Assembly: GCA_033763735.1 (NCBI GenBank)
Contig: JANRJY010000073.1
Coordinates: 1 to 64,000, forward strand
Source of the DNA: JANRJY01 sp033763735
GTDB taxonomy: Bacteria; Bacteroidota; Bacteroidia; Cytophagales; UBA9547
DNA: 64,000 bases
Direction: 5' to 3'
A program made the translations under genes and the position numbers. Positions 10,153 to 19,700 of the stretch are shown piece after piece. The number at the start of each line of letters is the position of its first letter. Position 1 is the stretch's first letter. Under the pieces are notes generated by a model, which saw only the letters and a program-made list of their open reading frames with translations, made no database searches and was not told the DNA's origin.

Positions 10153-11241
10153 TTAAAATGCTTCTGCAATGTTGATATAGTAACCATCCGAACCATTACC
10201 CACGCCATAATCAAGGCGAATATTGATATTGTCTTTTTTACTGATTCTGATTCGCAATCCGCCACCATAAGAAGGCCAAATGGTATTGTTTTCAAATTGG
10301 CTCATATTGGATGCGGTGCTTCCTGCACCTGCAAAAGATACAATACCTATAAACCTCCAAATGGGTAGGCGGTATTCAGCTTGAAACGCCATAAAATACG
10401 TATTGCGATATCGCCCGGCATAATAACCTCTGGTAATAACATCGCCCCCAAGTTGTGCCAAATGCTTAAAAGGTGCATTTCCTGGAACAAATACCCCATA
10501 GGCCTGAAATGCGAGTACGTGCCTGTGCTTTACCCATACGGTGGTAAAGTACCTAAGGTCGATTTTTACCTTTTGAAAATCGTATGCACTTCCAGTGTAT
10601 GTATGGTAAACCAAGGCAGTTAAATCCAAATACATTCCTTTGCTTGCATTGAGAACATTGTCACGAGTATCATAAGTAACAGCAGGGCCAATACCCGATA
10701 TTCGAGAACCTTCGAAACCGGTAGGTTTAGTTTTATCCAAAGTGTTACCTGTATTTCTTTTAAGGTCAAACATATTTACATATTCATAAACCAATCCAGA
10801 AAATATCCCATTGGTAATTTTGTACAATGATTTGTTATACACCCGTATCCAACTATAGGTGATGGTGTCCTGATTGCTCAGTGGCAAGTTATTGCCTATA
10901 CCATAATAAAATTCAGGAAAGTAGTAATAGGCAAATTCACCTTCAGTTCTTAATTTTTCTTCTTTAAAAAAAAGTGTGTATCCAATAGACGAAAGGATTT
11001 GCTTATTGACTGTGTAGATAAGATAGGGCTGTATGTTGGACCTTCGGCTAAGGGTATCAGAATTAAATATGCGAAACACAAATGCTGCTGCTGCACCTAA
11101 GCCCAGTCTGGTTTCAGGGGCATAATATATTACCGGAAGTGGAGTGATGCTCACACTTCGGGGCTTTTTTGCTTTAATTTGCTGGGCAATGCAAATATTA
11201 GCAGCTAAATAAATTAGGAGTATTAAATATAGATTTGGCAT
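10153..11241 (-). CDS. BamA/TamA-family (Omp85-like, D15) outer-membrane barrel, no POTRA
   Basis: I place the start at the ATG at 11241, giving 362 residues, because it directly begins a signal peptide (MPNLYLILLIYLAANICIAQ). A TTG lies 15 bases further upstream. The mature protein alternates hydrophobic and polar residues as in a beta barrel. It has YDTRDNVLNASKGMYLDL and a later RGYYAGRYRNTYF, as in the bacterial surface antigen (D15) barrel, and it ends in Phe. There is no room for POTRA domains, so it is a short barrel and not BamA itself. It is the first gene of an operon with the two-component pair. Its function is unknown. Confidence 0.75.
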   Translation of the reverse strand: MPNLYLILLIYLAANICIAQQIKAKKPRSVSITPLPVIYYAPETRLGLGAAAAFVFRIFNSDTLSRRSNIQPYLIYTVNKQILSSIGYTLFFKEEKLRTEGEFAYYYFPEFYYGIGNNLPLSNQDTITYSWIRVYNKSLYKITNGIFSGLVYEYVNMFDLKRNTGNTLDKTKPTGFEGSRISGIGPAVTYDTRDNVLNASKGMYLDLTALVYHTYTGSAYDFQKVKIDLRYFTTVWVKHRHVLAFQAYGVFVPGNAPFKHLAQLGGDVITRGYYAGRYRNTYFMAFQAEYRLPIWRFIGIVSFAGAGSTASNMSQFENNTIWPSYGGGLRIRISKKDNINIRLDYGVGNGSDGYYINIAEAF

Positions 11242-11264
11242 TGTCAATGTTACCAATGAAGGTA

Positions 11265-11272
11265 CAAAAATA
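11265..11272 (-). promoter_or_regulatory. Probable -7 element for the barrel/two-component operon
   Basis: TATTTTTG on the minus strand, 23 bases upstream of the barrel ATG. It matches TAnnTTTG, but no clear -33 TTTG is present. Confidence 0.35.
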
Positions 11273-11290
11273 TTTTATTAAAAAAACTAA

Positions 11291-11316
11291 TCATATACCT
11301 CAAATGCGGTATATGA
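11291..11316. repeat. 26-base palindromic element, copy 1
   Basis: A 12-base arm, AA loop and 12-base arm with one mismatch (TCATATACCTCA, aa, TGCGGTATATGA). It closely matches the element at 12677-12702. The pair brackets the Uma2/RAYT patch. Confidence 0.7.
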
Positions 11317-11515
11317 AATAAAAAAAAATTAGTGAACACTTTTTATAATCACTTTAATTCCGGGATTTAATTCAAAACGAATACAAACCAAAGAATAACA
11401 CTGCTCAAATTACCAGTTAAGACGATAATAGCGTGATTTAACCTATCGTTTCAATTAATTCAGACACTATTGTAATAATGTTTTTGTACTTTAAAGTTCT
11501 CTGCGCAAAAAAGTT

Positions 11516-11523
11516 TAACTTTG
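11516..11523 (+). promoter_or_regulatory. Possible -7 element for the Uma2-family gene
   Basis: TAACTTTG lies 22 bases before the ATG at 11546. The nearest TTTG upstream is 29 bases away, which is too far for the usual spacing, so this is weak. Confidence 0.3.
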
Positions 11524-11545
11524 CTAATGAAAGGCACATAATATT

Positions 11546-12127
11546 ATGGTTACAGATATTAATGAACTCGATTTTTCCAAAAAGTATTCGTATGCCGATT
11601 ACCTTACTTGGTGGTTTGATGAGCGTGTGGAACTCATAAAGGGTTATATTAAAAAAATGTCTCCGGCTCCTTCAAATACTCACCAGAAAGTAATCGGAAA
11701 TCTTCATTTAGAAATAGGTAAATTTTTAAAAAAGAAAAAATGTCAAATTAGAATTGCTCCATTTGATGTTAGGCTTACCCGAACGGTCAATGACAAGGAA
11801 TCTTTCACCGTAGTTCAGCCTGATATTTGTGTGATTTGTAACCCGGAAATACTTGACGAACGTGGATGTAACGGAGTGCCCGATTTGATTATTGAAATTC
11901 TGTCACTTTCATCCAAAAAACACGATTTGGTCACAAAATATCAGCTTTACCAAGAAGTTGGTGTTCATGAATATTGGGTTGCATATCCGAATGAAAAAAT
12001 GATAGAAGTATTTTTATTGGAAAACAACAAATATACCCTCAAAGGAAAATTTTTTGAGGATGATAAACTTAGTGTATATACCCTTCCGGGATTAACGATT
12101 GATTTGAGTGAAGTTTTTGAGGAATAA
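11546..12127 (+). CDS. Uma2-family (DUF820) putative restriction-endonuclease-fold protein
   Basis: 193 residues. The protein has the standard Uma2 order: a YADYLTWW segment and ERVELIKGYIKKMSPAPS near the N-terminus, a THQKVIGNLHLEIGKFLKKK helix, then the PD-(D/E)XK-like acidic residues in VVQPDICVICNP and VPDLIIEILSLSS, and YQEVGVHEYWVAYP towards the end. Members are abundant in filamentous cyanobacteria and Bacteroidota. The nuclease fold is predicted and the biological role is not established. The gene sits in a patch bounded by palindromic repeats beside a dead transposase, which suggests horizontal movement. Confidence 0.85.
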   Translation: MVTDINELDFSKKYSYADYLTWWFDERVELIKGYIKKMSPAPSNTHQKVIGNLHLEIGKFLKKKKCQIRIAPFDVRLTRTVNDKESFTVVQPDICVICNPEILDERGCNGVPDLIIEILSLSSKKHDLVTKYQLYQEVGVHEYWVAYPNEKMIEVFLLENNKYTLKGKFFEDDKLSVYTLPGLTIDLSEVFEE

Positions 12128-12144
12128 AAATTTCCATGAGATAT

Positions 12145-12177
12145 AGACTTTCCAAGTTTCAAAAACTTAGAAAGTCT
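12145..12177. repeat. REP-like hairpin, copy 1
   Basis: AGACTTTCCAAGTTT (12145-12159), loop CAA, then the reverse complement with one mismatch (12163-12177). It lies just beyond the 3' end of the RAYT remnant and matches the copy at 12560-12592. Confidence 0.75.
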
Positions 12178-12184
12178 GAAAATC

Positions 12185-12577
12185 TTATTCTTCTATATAA
12201 AACTCTTTTGATGTATGTATGTTGTTTTTATTAGTTTGGTGAAATTTAAAATATGATTCTTTACTTCCAAACCAATTTAATATTTCTAACTTTTGGAGTT
12301 TGGAAGATTTGTCCATAAGTATTCTTCCAAATGAACTATGAGGATATTCAGTAAAATCTCCACATATCCCATGCTTTTGTGGATTTGCATGTATATATAG
12401 TACTACAGAGGTGAAATAACTTTGGTTTGTTATTTCTTTCCTTTTGAAATTTTTCTGGAACAAACTACCAGTTCTGTTCTCTTGTTTATTGATGGATTTG
12501 GCATAGCTCATAAAAAATCTTCTGAAGGCCTCTGAAATTATAGTATCAACTTCGGAGATAGACTTTCCAAGTTTCAA
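12185..12577 (-). pseudogene. C-terminal fragment of a REP-associated tyrosine transposase (RAYT, IS200-like Y1 family)
   Basis: The open frame of 130 codons encodes only the C-terminal part of a RAYT protein. It includes the helix usually carrying the catalytic Tyr (FRRFFMSYAKSINKQ), NRTGSLFQKNFKR, the YIHANPQKHG stretch and a tail LEILNWFGSKESYFKFHQ. The N-terminal HUH histidine domain is missing. The only start codon is a TTG inside the flanking hairpin, so the first residues are translated repeat. I regard it as a truncated, probably inactive remnant. It lies between two copies of the hairpin that such enzymes recognise, which supports a RAYT/REP relationship. Confidence 0.75.
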
Positions 12578-12592
12578 AAACTTGGAAAGTTG
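12560..12592. repeat. REP-like hairpin, copy 2
   Basis: AGACTTTCCAAGTTT (12560-12574), loop CAA, then a right arm matching over 13 bases. It is in the same orientation as copy 1 at 12145, with similar preceding bases (GAGATA). It interrupts the 5' side of the transposase remnant. Confidence 0.75.
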
Positions 12593-12676
12593 TGCTGCCT
12601 ATTTGTATACCCGAGTCAGTGTGCAAAAACAATCATTTTCTTTGATTAATACCACATTTTCTTAGATAAATTATAT

Positions 12677-12702
12677 TCAAATACCGCAAATGCGGTATTT
12701 GA
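12677..12702. repeat. 26-base palindromic element, copy 2
   Basis: A perfect 12-base inverted repeat with an AA loop (TCAAATACCGCA, aa, TGCGGTATTTGA). It is the partner of the element at 11291-11316. Confidence 0.75.
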
Positions 12703-12826
12703 TGGTAAAAAAAAGGGGGTGAAATTTGAAAAAAAATTATTCGATTGTTCAATTAACTTTTACAACTTTAAAATATTTTCAATACGCTGAATATTTATTC
12801 AATTCACTTTAAATTAACTTAAAACC

Positions 12827-13549
12827 ATGAAAAAATTAATATTACCTATTTTAACCGTATTAGCTTTATCTACTTACAGTCAAGATAAAAATACGACCAC
12901 CACTTCTGTTAATTCTGATGGAATTAAACCTGAAGCGAAATCCATAACTGCAGAGCTAAATTTAACTCCGTTTTCGGGAACACCTCTATCAATCAGTTAT
13001 TTACGATTCAGATACTTTATTGCTGAAAGAATTGCGCTAAGAGCAGGCGCTTCTATAGCATTAAAGTTTCTGCCATTACCTGCCAATACTTCAACGGACA
13101 CTTACACAGGTTCAATTAGTACATTTGCTTTTAGCTTAAGACCCGGAATCGAAAAACATTTCAAAGGAACCAATAGACTATCCCCTTTTATTGGTGGTGA
13201 AGCAGATATTACCTTACAAACTGCATCTGCGAATGTAACCCGAACAGGAGGAGGTACTACTACAAACTATGTTTTGACAGGCGCTACAAATGCCGATCCC
13301 ACCACTGGTGGGGCTCCCTTTCAAAATAGAGGATATTTCCGTTTTGGTCTAAATGCAATTGCAGGTTTTGACTTCTATATTGCAAAGCATTTGTATTTAG
13401 GTTCTGAGTTCGGTTTTGGATTATATCTAAATTCAAATACTGATGTAGTTGCAACTTCGGGAACAACTACAGTTACTACTAAAGGTGGAACTACTTTTGA
13501 AATTTCACCAAGTTATAATAGTTCAATTAGAGTAGGTTTTCTATTTTAG
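12827..13549 (+). CDS. Outer-membrane beta-barrel protein, opacity-like
   Basis: 240 residues with a signal peptide (MKKLILPILTVLALSTYSQ). The mature part has alternating strands typical of small barrels: ITAELNLTPFSGTPLSISYLR, FSLRPGIEKHF, LNAIAGFDFYIAKHLYLG and the terminal strand SSIRVGFLF ending in Phe. A Thr/Gly-rich loop lies at about 135-165. It is likely an OmpW/Opa-like 8-10-stranded barrel of unknown function. It opens a co-directional run of exported proteins, and the lipoprotein gene follows after 23 bases. Confidence 0.75.
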   Translation: MKKLILPILTVLALSTYSQDKNTTTTSVNSDGIKPEAKSITAELNLTPFSGTPLSISYLRFRYFIAERIALRAGASIALKFLPLPANTSTDTYTGSISTFAFSLRPGIEKHFKGTNRLSPFIGGEADITLQTASANVTRTGGGTTTNYVLTGATNADPTTGGAPFQNRGYFRFGLNAIAGFDFYIAKHLYLGSEFGFGLYLNSNTDVVATSGTTTVTTKGGTTFEISPSYNSSIRVGFLF

Positions 13550-13572
13550 AAATCAATTTAACTTAAATCGAT

Positions 13573-14220
13573 ATGAAAACCAAAATAATTCTTCTTGCAA
13601 TATCTCTTTGGTTGGTTTCTTGCCAAGGAGGCGATGCTCCCACTCCAAGTGGCAGCACTAAAACTACTTCAGGTACTGCACCTACACAAACTACAACTAA
13701 CGGTACTGATAATCCCAATCAAGTACTTAGCAGTATGTCTACTTCAACATCGGATGTTAGTGGTGCCCAACAACAAAACCCTAATAATTCTGCAGGCTTA
13801 GGTACCAATTCAACAAACTCAGGAACAAATAATAATTCTGGCTCCGGAAATAACAATAGTACTTCTGGTAGTGGGTTTGGTGGTTCTTCCTCAGGCACTA
13901 ATAGCTCAGGATTTTCAATTGATGGTATTAGTGTTACCGCTAAATCATGCAGCACCTCCACTAATAATGGTGTAAAGATTATTACCATAACCATAAGTTC
14001 AACAGAAAATGTAATTATTGGCTATAAAACCGGAGGCACCTATACTGTTACAAGTAATAGTAATGATGTTGCTATTGTTTACACGCTAGGCTCAAATAGT
14101 TATACAGGATCATCAGGAAACATTACTATTTCCGGGTCAACAATCACATTTACAAATATAACATTATCGAAAAGTGGATTAACGTCTAAAATAATCAATG
14201 GTAGCTACACTTGTAATTAA
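13573..14220 (+). CDS. Lipoprotein with Ser/Thr/Asn/Gly-rich linker
   Basis: 215 residues. The lipoprotein signal ends at LWLVSC, with Cys17 as the lipidated residue. A low-complexity region rich in Ser, Thr, Asn and Gly (about 25-115) is followed by a compact C-terminal domain (about 116-215) with beta-strand-like stretches such as VKIITITISSTENVIIGYK and single Cys residues near its ends (AKSCST and SYTCN) that could pair. I do not recognise the domain. It probably sits on the outer membrane. It follows the barrel gene closely and is probably co-transcribed with it. Confidence 0.65.
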   Translation: MKTKIILLAISLWLVSCQGGDAPTPSGSTKTTSGTAPTQTTTNGTDNPNQVLSSMSTSTSDVSGAQQQNPNNSAGLGTNSTNSGTNNNSGSGNNNSTSGSGFGGSSSGTNSSGFSIDGISVTAKSCSTSTNNGVKIITITISSTENVIIGYKTGGTYTVTSNSNDVAIVYTLGSNSYTGSSGNITISGSTITFTNITLSKSGLTSKIINGSYTCN

Positions 14221-14388
14221 TAAAATTTACCCTTTGTCATTATTGTAAGATTCAAAAATCCATATGTTTCCCGAGGCTATAGTCGAAAGACCTAACCACA
14301 GGGGAAAGGGTAAAGAATTATTAAAAACTGCTTTAAGTTAATGACATTTAAAATTTACCTACAAAATTGACATATAACACTTGCCTAT

Positions 14389-15783
14389 ATGATTATGAAA
14401 CATTTATTACAAACCTGCTTAGTTGGTTTAGCTTGCTGCTTATTATTTACTTGTACAACACCTAATCCAACGCCTTCAAGCCCTACTGCAAGTACAGATA
14501 TTTGCGGGATTTGGTCTGGTACATTTACTTCAGGATCTGACAATGGAAATGTGACACTCAACTTAACGCTATCTTCCAATACTTCTTATTTTACAGGAAC
14601 CTCCACTATTACAGGTCCTCCAAGTATTTGCGTAGGTTCAAACCCCATTGTAACAGGTACCATTAATGGAACTTCAATCAACGTCAAAATTTCGTCAAGT
14701 TCAAATAGTTCAATTGCATTCTCAGGCACCTTAGGTAATACTATCAATGGTTCTTTCACTTCAAATGGTTGTAGCGGAGCCATCGGAAATGCCAGCATTA
14801 GGAAGGTTTCGGGTTCTTGCCAAACCATTCCAGGACAGTCCTGTAATAATTGTCAAAATTCCGTTCCTGCATTTGGAAGCTTGCCAAGCAAACCTGAAGG
14901 GCAAACCAAATATGACTCTTCAAGTTATGGACTATATAAAGGAATAATAGCTGGCAAAATTGACAATAGTCTCTTACAAAAAATTAGTAACTCAAATTAT
15001 CAATCCTATTTTGTAAATAAGTCTGAAGCTTCGGGCGTACTTAGGATTGATATTTTTAATAGTGACCCCAAAAAAGCTTTTTGTGTTTTGTTTGTAAATG
15101 GATTTTATGATACGCTTGTACCTCCTCAAAAAAATGGTCAGTTTTTGGATAGTTATGGGAAAGTATTCGATGGTTCTTTAGAGATTTATTGTCGCATGGA
15201 AAGTCAAAAAATGGTCGGAGGACAGCGTTCAATAATTGATTTATCAATTACGAATAATGGTTATTATGTTGAATCTTTAAGTATTCCTGGTGTAAAACTT
15301 AACGCAAATATTTTTAAAGAAACTTCATATTTTCAAACACTTATTTTTAATGGGGATTATAAAGGAAATTGCTCTTCATCAACAAGTCCATCGGGAACTT
15401 TTAATATGATTATTCTTTTGAATCCGTTTTCAACTGAAAATATTAAAAATTATACTGGTGAATTTGGATTGGTTCAATATTTTGGAAGCGATGCTGTTAA
15501 TGGTACAACGACGATAAAATTGAAAATTGGCTATCAATTTGATTTAACAACAAAGGAGGTTAATTTCTATGGAAGTAATCAAGATAAATTCACTTCTTTT
15601 GGGATCACTGGTGGTGATCCTGTAGATGTAACATCAAATGGAGATCCAAATATCAGCAGTAATTTTTACTATGATAGAAATGTGACGTCAATGAAGGGCA
15701 AATGGAGTGTAGTTCAACCAGGTCTCAGCGCAAATACAAGTTATAGTTGCTCAGGAACATGGTCAGGAACTAGACAAAATTGA
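14389..15783 (+). CDS. Large lipoprotein, two beta-rich domains, function unknown
   Basis: 464 residues, ATG at 14389 with a second in-frame ATG at 14395. The signal peptide ends in the lipobox LLFTC. A short Pro/Ser/Thr linker is followed by a beta-rich domain with DICGIWSGTF and repeated NGTSINVKI-like strands (about 40-145), then a larger domain (about 165-464) that ends with CSGTWSGTRQN. The GxWSG phrase therefore opens and closes the mature protein. Four Cys at about 143-157 (SCQTIPGQSCNNC) may form disulfides. There is no family match that I recognise. It is part of the exported-protein run at 12.8-21.1 kb. Confidence 0.6.
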   Translation: MIMKHLLQTCLVGLACCLLFTCTTPNPTPSSPTASTDICGIWSGTFTSGSDNGNVTLNLTLSSNTSYFTGTSTITGPPSICVGSNPIVTGTINGTSINVKISSSSNSSIAFSGTLGNTINGSFTSNGCSGAIGNASIRKVSGSCQTIPGQSCNNCQNSVPAFGSLPSKPEGQTKYDSSSYGLYKGIIAGKIDNSLLQKISNSNYQSYFVNKSEASGVLRIDIFNSDPKKAFCVLFVNGFYDTLVPPQKNGQFLDSYGKVFDGSLEIYCRMESQKMVGGQRSIIDLSITNNGYYVESLSIPGVKLNANIFKETSYFQTLIFNGDYKGNCSSSTSPSGTFNMIILLNPFSTENIKNYTGEFGLVQYFGSDAVNGTTTIKLKIGYQFDLTTKEVNFYGSNQDKFTSFGITGGDPVDVTSNGDPNISSNFYYDRNVTSMKGKWSVVQPGLSANTSYSCSGTWSGTRQN

Positions 15784-15849
15784 TTATCTATTGGCAAATA
15801 AGATATAAATGAAGAAACAAAATTTCCACCATAGTAAAAAACATTAATC

Positions 15850-16749
15850 ATGAAAAAAATACTAATACTTATTGCCATTGGAAGTCACCTATTTATTGCT
15901 ATTCAAAGTTGTACGAAAAACGATCCCTCACCAACAAATGCACAAAATGCTACTACAACAACATCAGGAATTAACACTACTGCTGGAACAAATAACAATA
16001 GTGCTACTAATCAAAATCAAACATTAAATGCACAGAACACAATATTAGGCTCAGGATTAGGTAGCCTTACTATATATACTTATTTAGATTGTTTTGATGG
16101 TAAACGTACCATAAAAATCAACAACAGTGTTGTGGGCGTTTTAAATAATTATTTCAGCAAAGCACCAAATTGCACTCAAGAAAGTGGCGTCATAAAGCTA
16201 CAATTGCCAGCAGGAAAATACGAATTAGTTGCAGAAACAGAAGCTGGAAATTTTAAATGGGAAAAAACAATAAAACTTGATTCAAACGATTGTTATGTTC
16301 AAAGTTTGGACTGCTCTGGAAATTCTTTAGCTACCGTTTCGGGAGGCACATACAATAATTCAAACAATACTAGTACAAATGGTGGAAGTGTAACAACCTA
16401 TCCTGGTTCGGTTACTACCAACCCTCAAGATCCATGTGCCTTTGGCAATGCAGGCGACTGTGGGTTCGGCATAACTGTTTGGGTTTCAGATCCTACTGTA
16501 GGTGGAGGATATATTGATTTATATGATAGTGGTAATAAAGTATTCACTTTTAAAAATTATAGAATAACCCCTCCTATATGTGGAGCTTGGCAAGATGAAA
16601 CCGTTTATACCTATTATCATGGATGTAATCTTGGACCAGCTAATGTATCTGCCATTGGTAAAAGTGGCAAAAAATGGAAATTATATCCAGCTTCTTTGGT
16701 TAGCAGCAGTGGAAAACTTAAATATGAAGTAATTGAAATTAAACCATAA
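15850..16749 (+). CDS. Lipoprotein with Thr/Asn-rich linker, function unknown
   Basis: 299 residues. The signal peptide ends in the lipobox AIQSC. A linker rich in Thr, Asn, Gln and Ala (about 25-70) is followed by a module with LTIYTYLDCFDGKRTIKIN and LPAGKYELVAETEAG, resembling small beta sandwiches that present a ligand or peptide. A second low-complexity stretch (about 160-190) precedes a Cys-rich C-terminal domain with GFGITVWVSDPTVGGGYIDL. The two domains may be distant duplicates: both describe an extended strand followed by a glycine turn. Its stop lies 4 bases before the ATG of the T9SS substrate gene. Confidence 0.6.
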   Translation: MKKILILIAIGSHLFIAIQSCTKNDPSPTNAQNATTTTSGINTTAGTNNNSATNQNQTLNAQNTILGSGLGSLTIYTYLDCFDGKRTIKINNSVVGVLNNYFSKAPNCTQESGVIKLQLPAGKYELVAETEAGNFKWEKTIKLDSNDCYVQSLDCSGNSLATVSGGTYNNSNNTSTNGGSVTTYPGSVTTNPQDPCAFGNAGDCGFGITVWVSDPTVGGGYIDLYDSGNKVFTFKNYRITPPICGAWQDETVYTYYHGCNLGPANVSAIGKSGKKWKLYPASLVSSSGKLKYEVIEIKP

Positions 16750-16753
16750 TTTT

Positions 16754-19700
16754 ATGAAAAGACTATACTTTATATTCATTTTATTCTTCAATATTATCAT
16801 CAATATTTCTGCACAAAATTGGCAAATTGTATATGACAGTACGTCTAATTTTGAAAATAATAAAAGTATGTGTAATATGAGTATCAATCAAAATGGAACT
16901 GCATTTATTGCATTTGGTGATGGTCAGAATAACCACAAAACGAATGTTCTAAGTTTTAGTGGATTGACTAGCTGGAATAGTTTAAGTTTGTCAGGTATTA
17001 ACAATGGAACACATTATTACCAAAGTTTAGCTTTTAATTCAAATGGTCTTCCATTTATTGCTTACAGTGATCTAGATAATAGTGGAATTATAAATGTTCT
17101 GAGTTTGAATGGTACAAATTGGGTCAAAATAGGAAATACAAGTTTATCTGGATATTCAATTAATGCATTTACACCTAGTAGTGCAGATCCTCAATTGTCT
17201 TTGTTTATCAGTCCGATTAATGAACCTTTTTTGGTTTTTCGGAATAGATTTTCTCTAATATCAGTATTAAAATATATCGGAAGTACTTGGAATTTTGTCA
17301 GTAATAATTCAGGATTAGGAAGTAATTTTACTCAAAATCCGAAATTGACATTTAACTCTAGTAATGTTCCTTTTCTTTGCTACAATAATTCATATAAATT
17401 AACAATACAGAGTTTTACAGGATCAAATTGGAATACATTCTTAAGTTCATCTGGAGTAGTTACCGTGAACGGCACAGTATTGTACGCTTCTGATTTTGTT
17501 AATTTTGAGTTTTCTTCTTCAAATAATCCGATAATTGCATACAGAGACGCAGGAAATGCATATAGAACTGCTGTAATTAGTTTTAATGGAATTAATTGGA
17601 ACGTACTAGGAAATTCTGGTTTAAGCACAAATAAAACAGACTACCAGAGTTTGACAATAAATAAAAATAGAAATGTACCTTTTTTAGCCTATCGAGATAA
17701 TTTAACTACAAAAGTTAGTGTCTTTAGTTTTAGTGGTATTGGGTGGCAGCAAATTGGACTTTTAAATGATAGTTGCGATTTTAATACAATACAACTCAAA
17801 ATAAACCCAATTACTAATGAACCATGGCTATTGTACTATAAAAATAGCAAATTAAAAATTAAAAAATTTAGTCAAAAAATAAGTCAAACTATTTCATTAA
17901 ATAGTATTTCTACTCAAATATTAACAAGTAATAATTTGGTAATTCCTATCAATGCAACTTGCAGTTCTGGATTACCAATTTCTTATACAATCGAATCAAA
18001 TCCAAAAGGAATAGTGACGGTTTCTGCAAATAATTTATTAATAAATGGCATTGGAATGATTTCTTTAACTGGAATTCAACAAGGGAATAGTATGTATTTA
18101 TCTTCTTCCCAAGTGTTTACAACATTTCAAGTTATAGGTGGCAGTAAATACATTGCTATTCATAAAATGAATACAATTACTACAACTGGTAGTTATGTTC
18201 AACTTAGCAGTATAAATTCATTGCAAAATACATTCTTCATAAATGATTATGTAAATAATAAAACTTTAATTTATGAATTCGACAATGCTGGAAATTTTAA
18301 CTTCAAAAAATCAGTTGGTAATTTAGGGTCTGGATTTAGTGATTATTGTTCACCTAAAATTAGTATTATAGATAATAATAGACTAATAATACCCATGAGC
18401 TGTACTTCATATTTAAAATCATATTCTATTACAGGATATGATCTAAATATGCCAAATGCAATCCAATCATCAGGTGGGTACCCATATATGCAAAGTATTG
18501 CTAAATATAAGTCAGGATTAATATATGCAAACTCACAGTATACATCAACTTCGAATCAATCTTACAGAAGCTTGCTTGTGTTTTCTATTTCAGGTAACGC
18601 AATAAATCATCAAAGGACATTAACAATTGGAGGCTTTGGAAACATAGGTAACTCCTCAAATAACGATCTAAATTCAATCCAAATTTATAATGATTTATTA
18701 TTTACATGTGAAAGCAACTTTAGAATTAGAATATTTTCAATAGTAGGCAATAATCTAAATTATATTTCCACGAAAACTTTAGGCGGAATTAACATTAACG
18801 TGAATAATATCTTTATTGATGCTAATAATTACATTTATGCATCACTTGGATACGGTGGTATTGGCATATTAACATTAACGGGTAACCAACTGAACGAAAT
18901 AGTAAGGTATGATTATACTAATTATGGAATATCTTCAAGTTTCGTATTTAAAAAGGATAATTTTCTTTTTTCACTCAATAACAGCAATACGGTAGACATA
19001 TTTTCCATTTGTACCAACTCAGGTGTAAGTTATCCTTCAATTACAAACTCTTCAAATGATTTTTTGGTTTGTTTAAATTCGCTTGGAGGAACAAACATTC
19101 AATTGGGAGTTACAGCTAGTGGAATTAATGTTTTTTATACTTGGCAAAATAAATATAACAATGAATTTTTGTTTGGACAAAATGTTATAACAACCACATT
19201 AGGAACTTATGTATGCACCGTAACTAATACATGTGGTTATAAAACAAGTAGTAATGAAATTAAAATACAATCTCCCTCAAAAATTAATTACTCTTTTGAA
19301 CCAAGTTTGAATTATTATCAATGCATTGGCGAAAAGCTTAATCTCACATTTGTAGGAGTAAATGATAATGCTCCAAATTTCCTGTCTCCATCTTTAAATT
19401 ATATTTGGTCTAATGGTTTGATAGGTAATAGTATTACTGTTACCTCAACAAGTTCAATAACTTCAACGATTTCAGGTCAATGTGAAACATTGATTAAAGG
19501 TCCATATAATATTCGATTTAGTAACTGTAATTTTACAAAATTTGAGTTACAACCAGGCTCAATACCTCTTGTAAATGAGTTACAAGGTTCAAACAACAAT
19601 GTAACCTGCACTTCTTTTAATTTTCCGTACTTTTGTTGGGCACATGTCAATAATGGGATAGATATTACGAATGCAATTACATCAAGCGGAGTAGGTAATA

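Noticed and set aside
11965..12162. Minus-strand frame beginning MKLGKSIS within the Uma2 gene
   Set aside because: Its first residues are translated REP hairpin and the rest is antisense to Uma2. The same start is seen in the RAYT remnant only because both include the hairpin.
16733..16753. Upstream TTG start of the giant T9SS substrate
   Set aside because: It lies in the end of the preceding lipoprotein gene and would put seven extra residues before a clean signal peptide beginning at ATG 16754.
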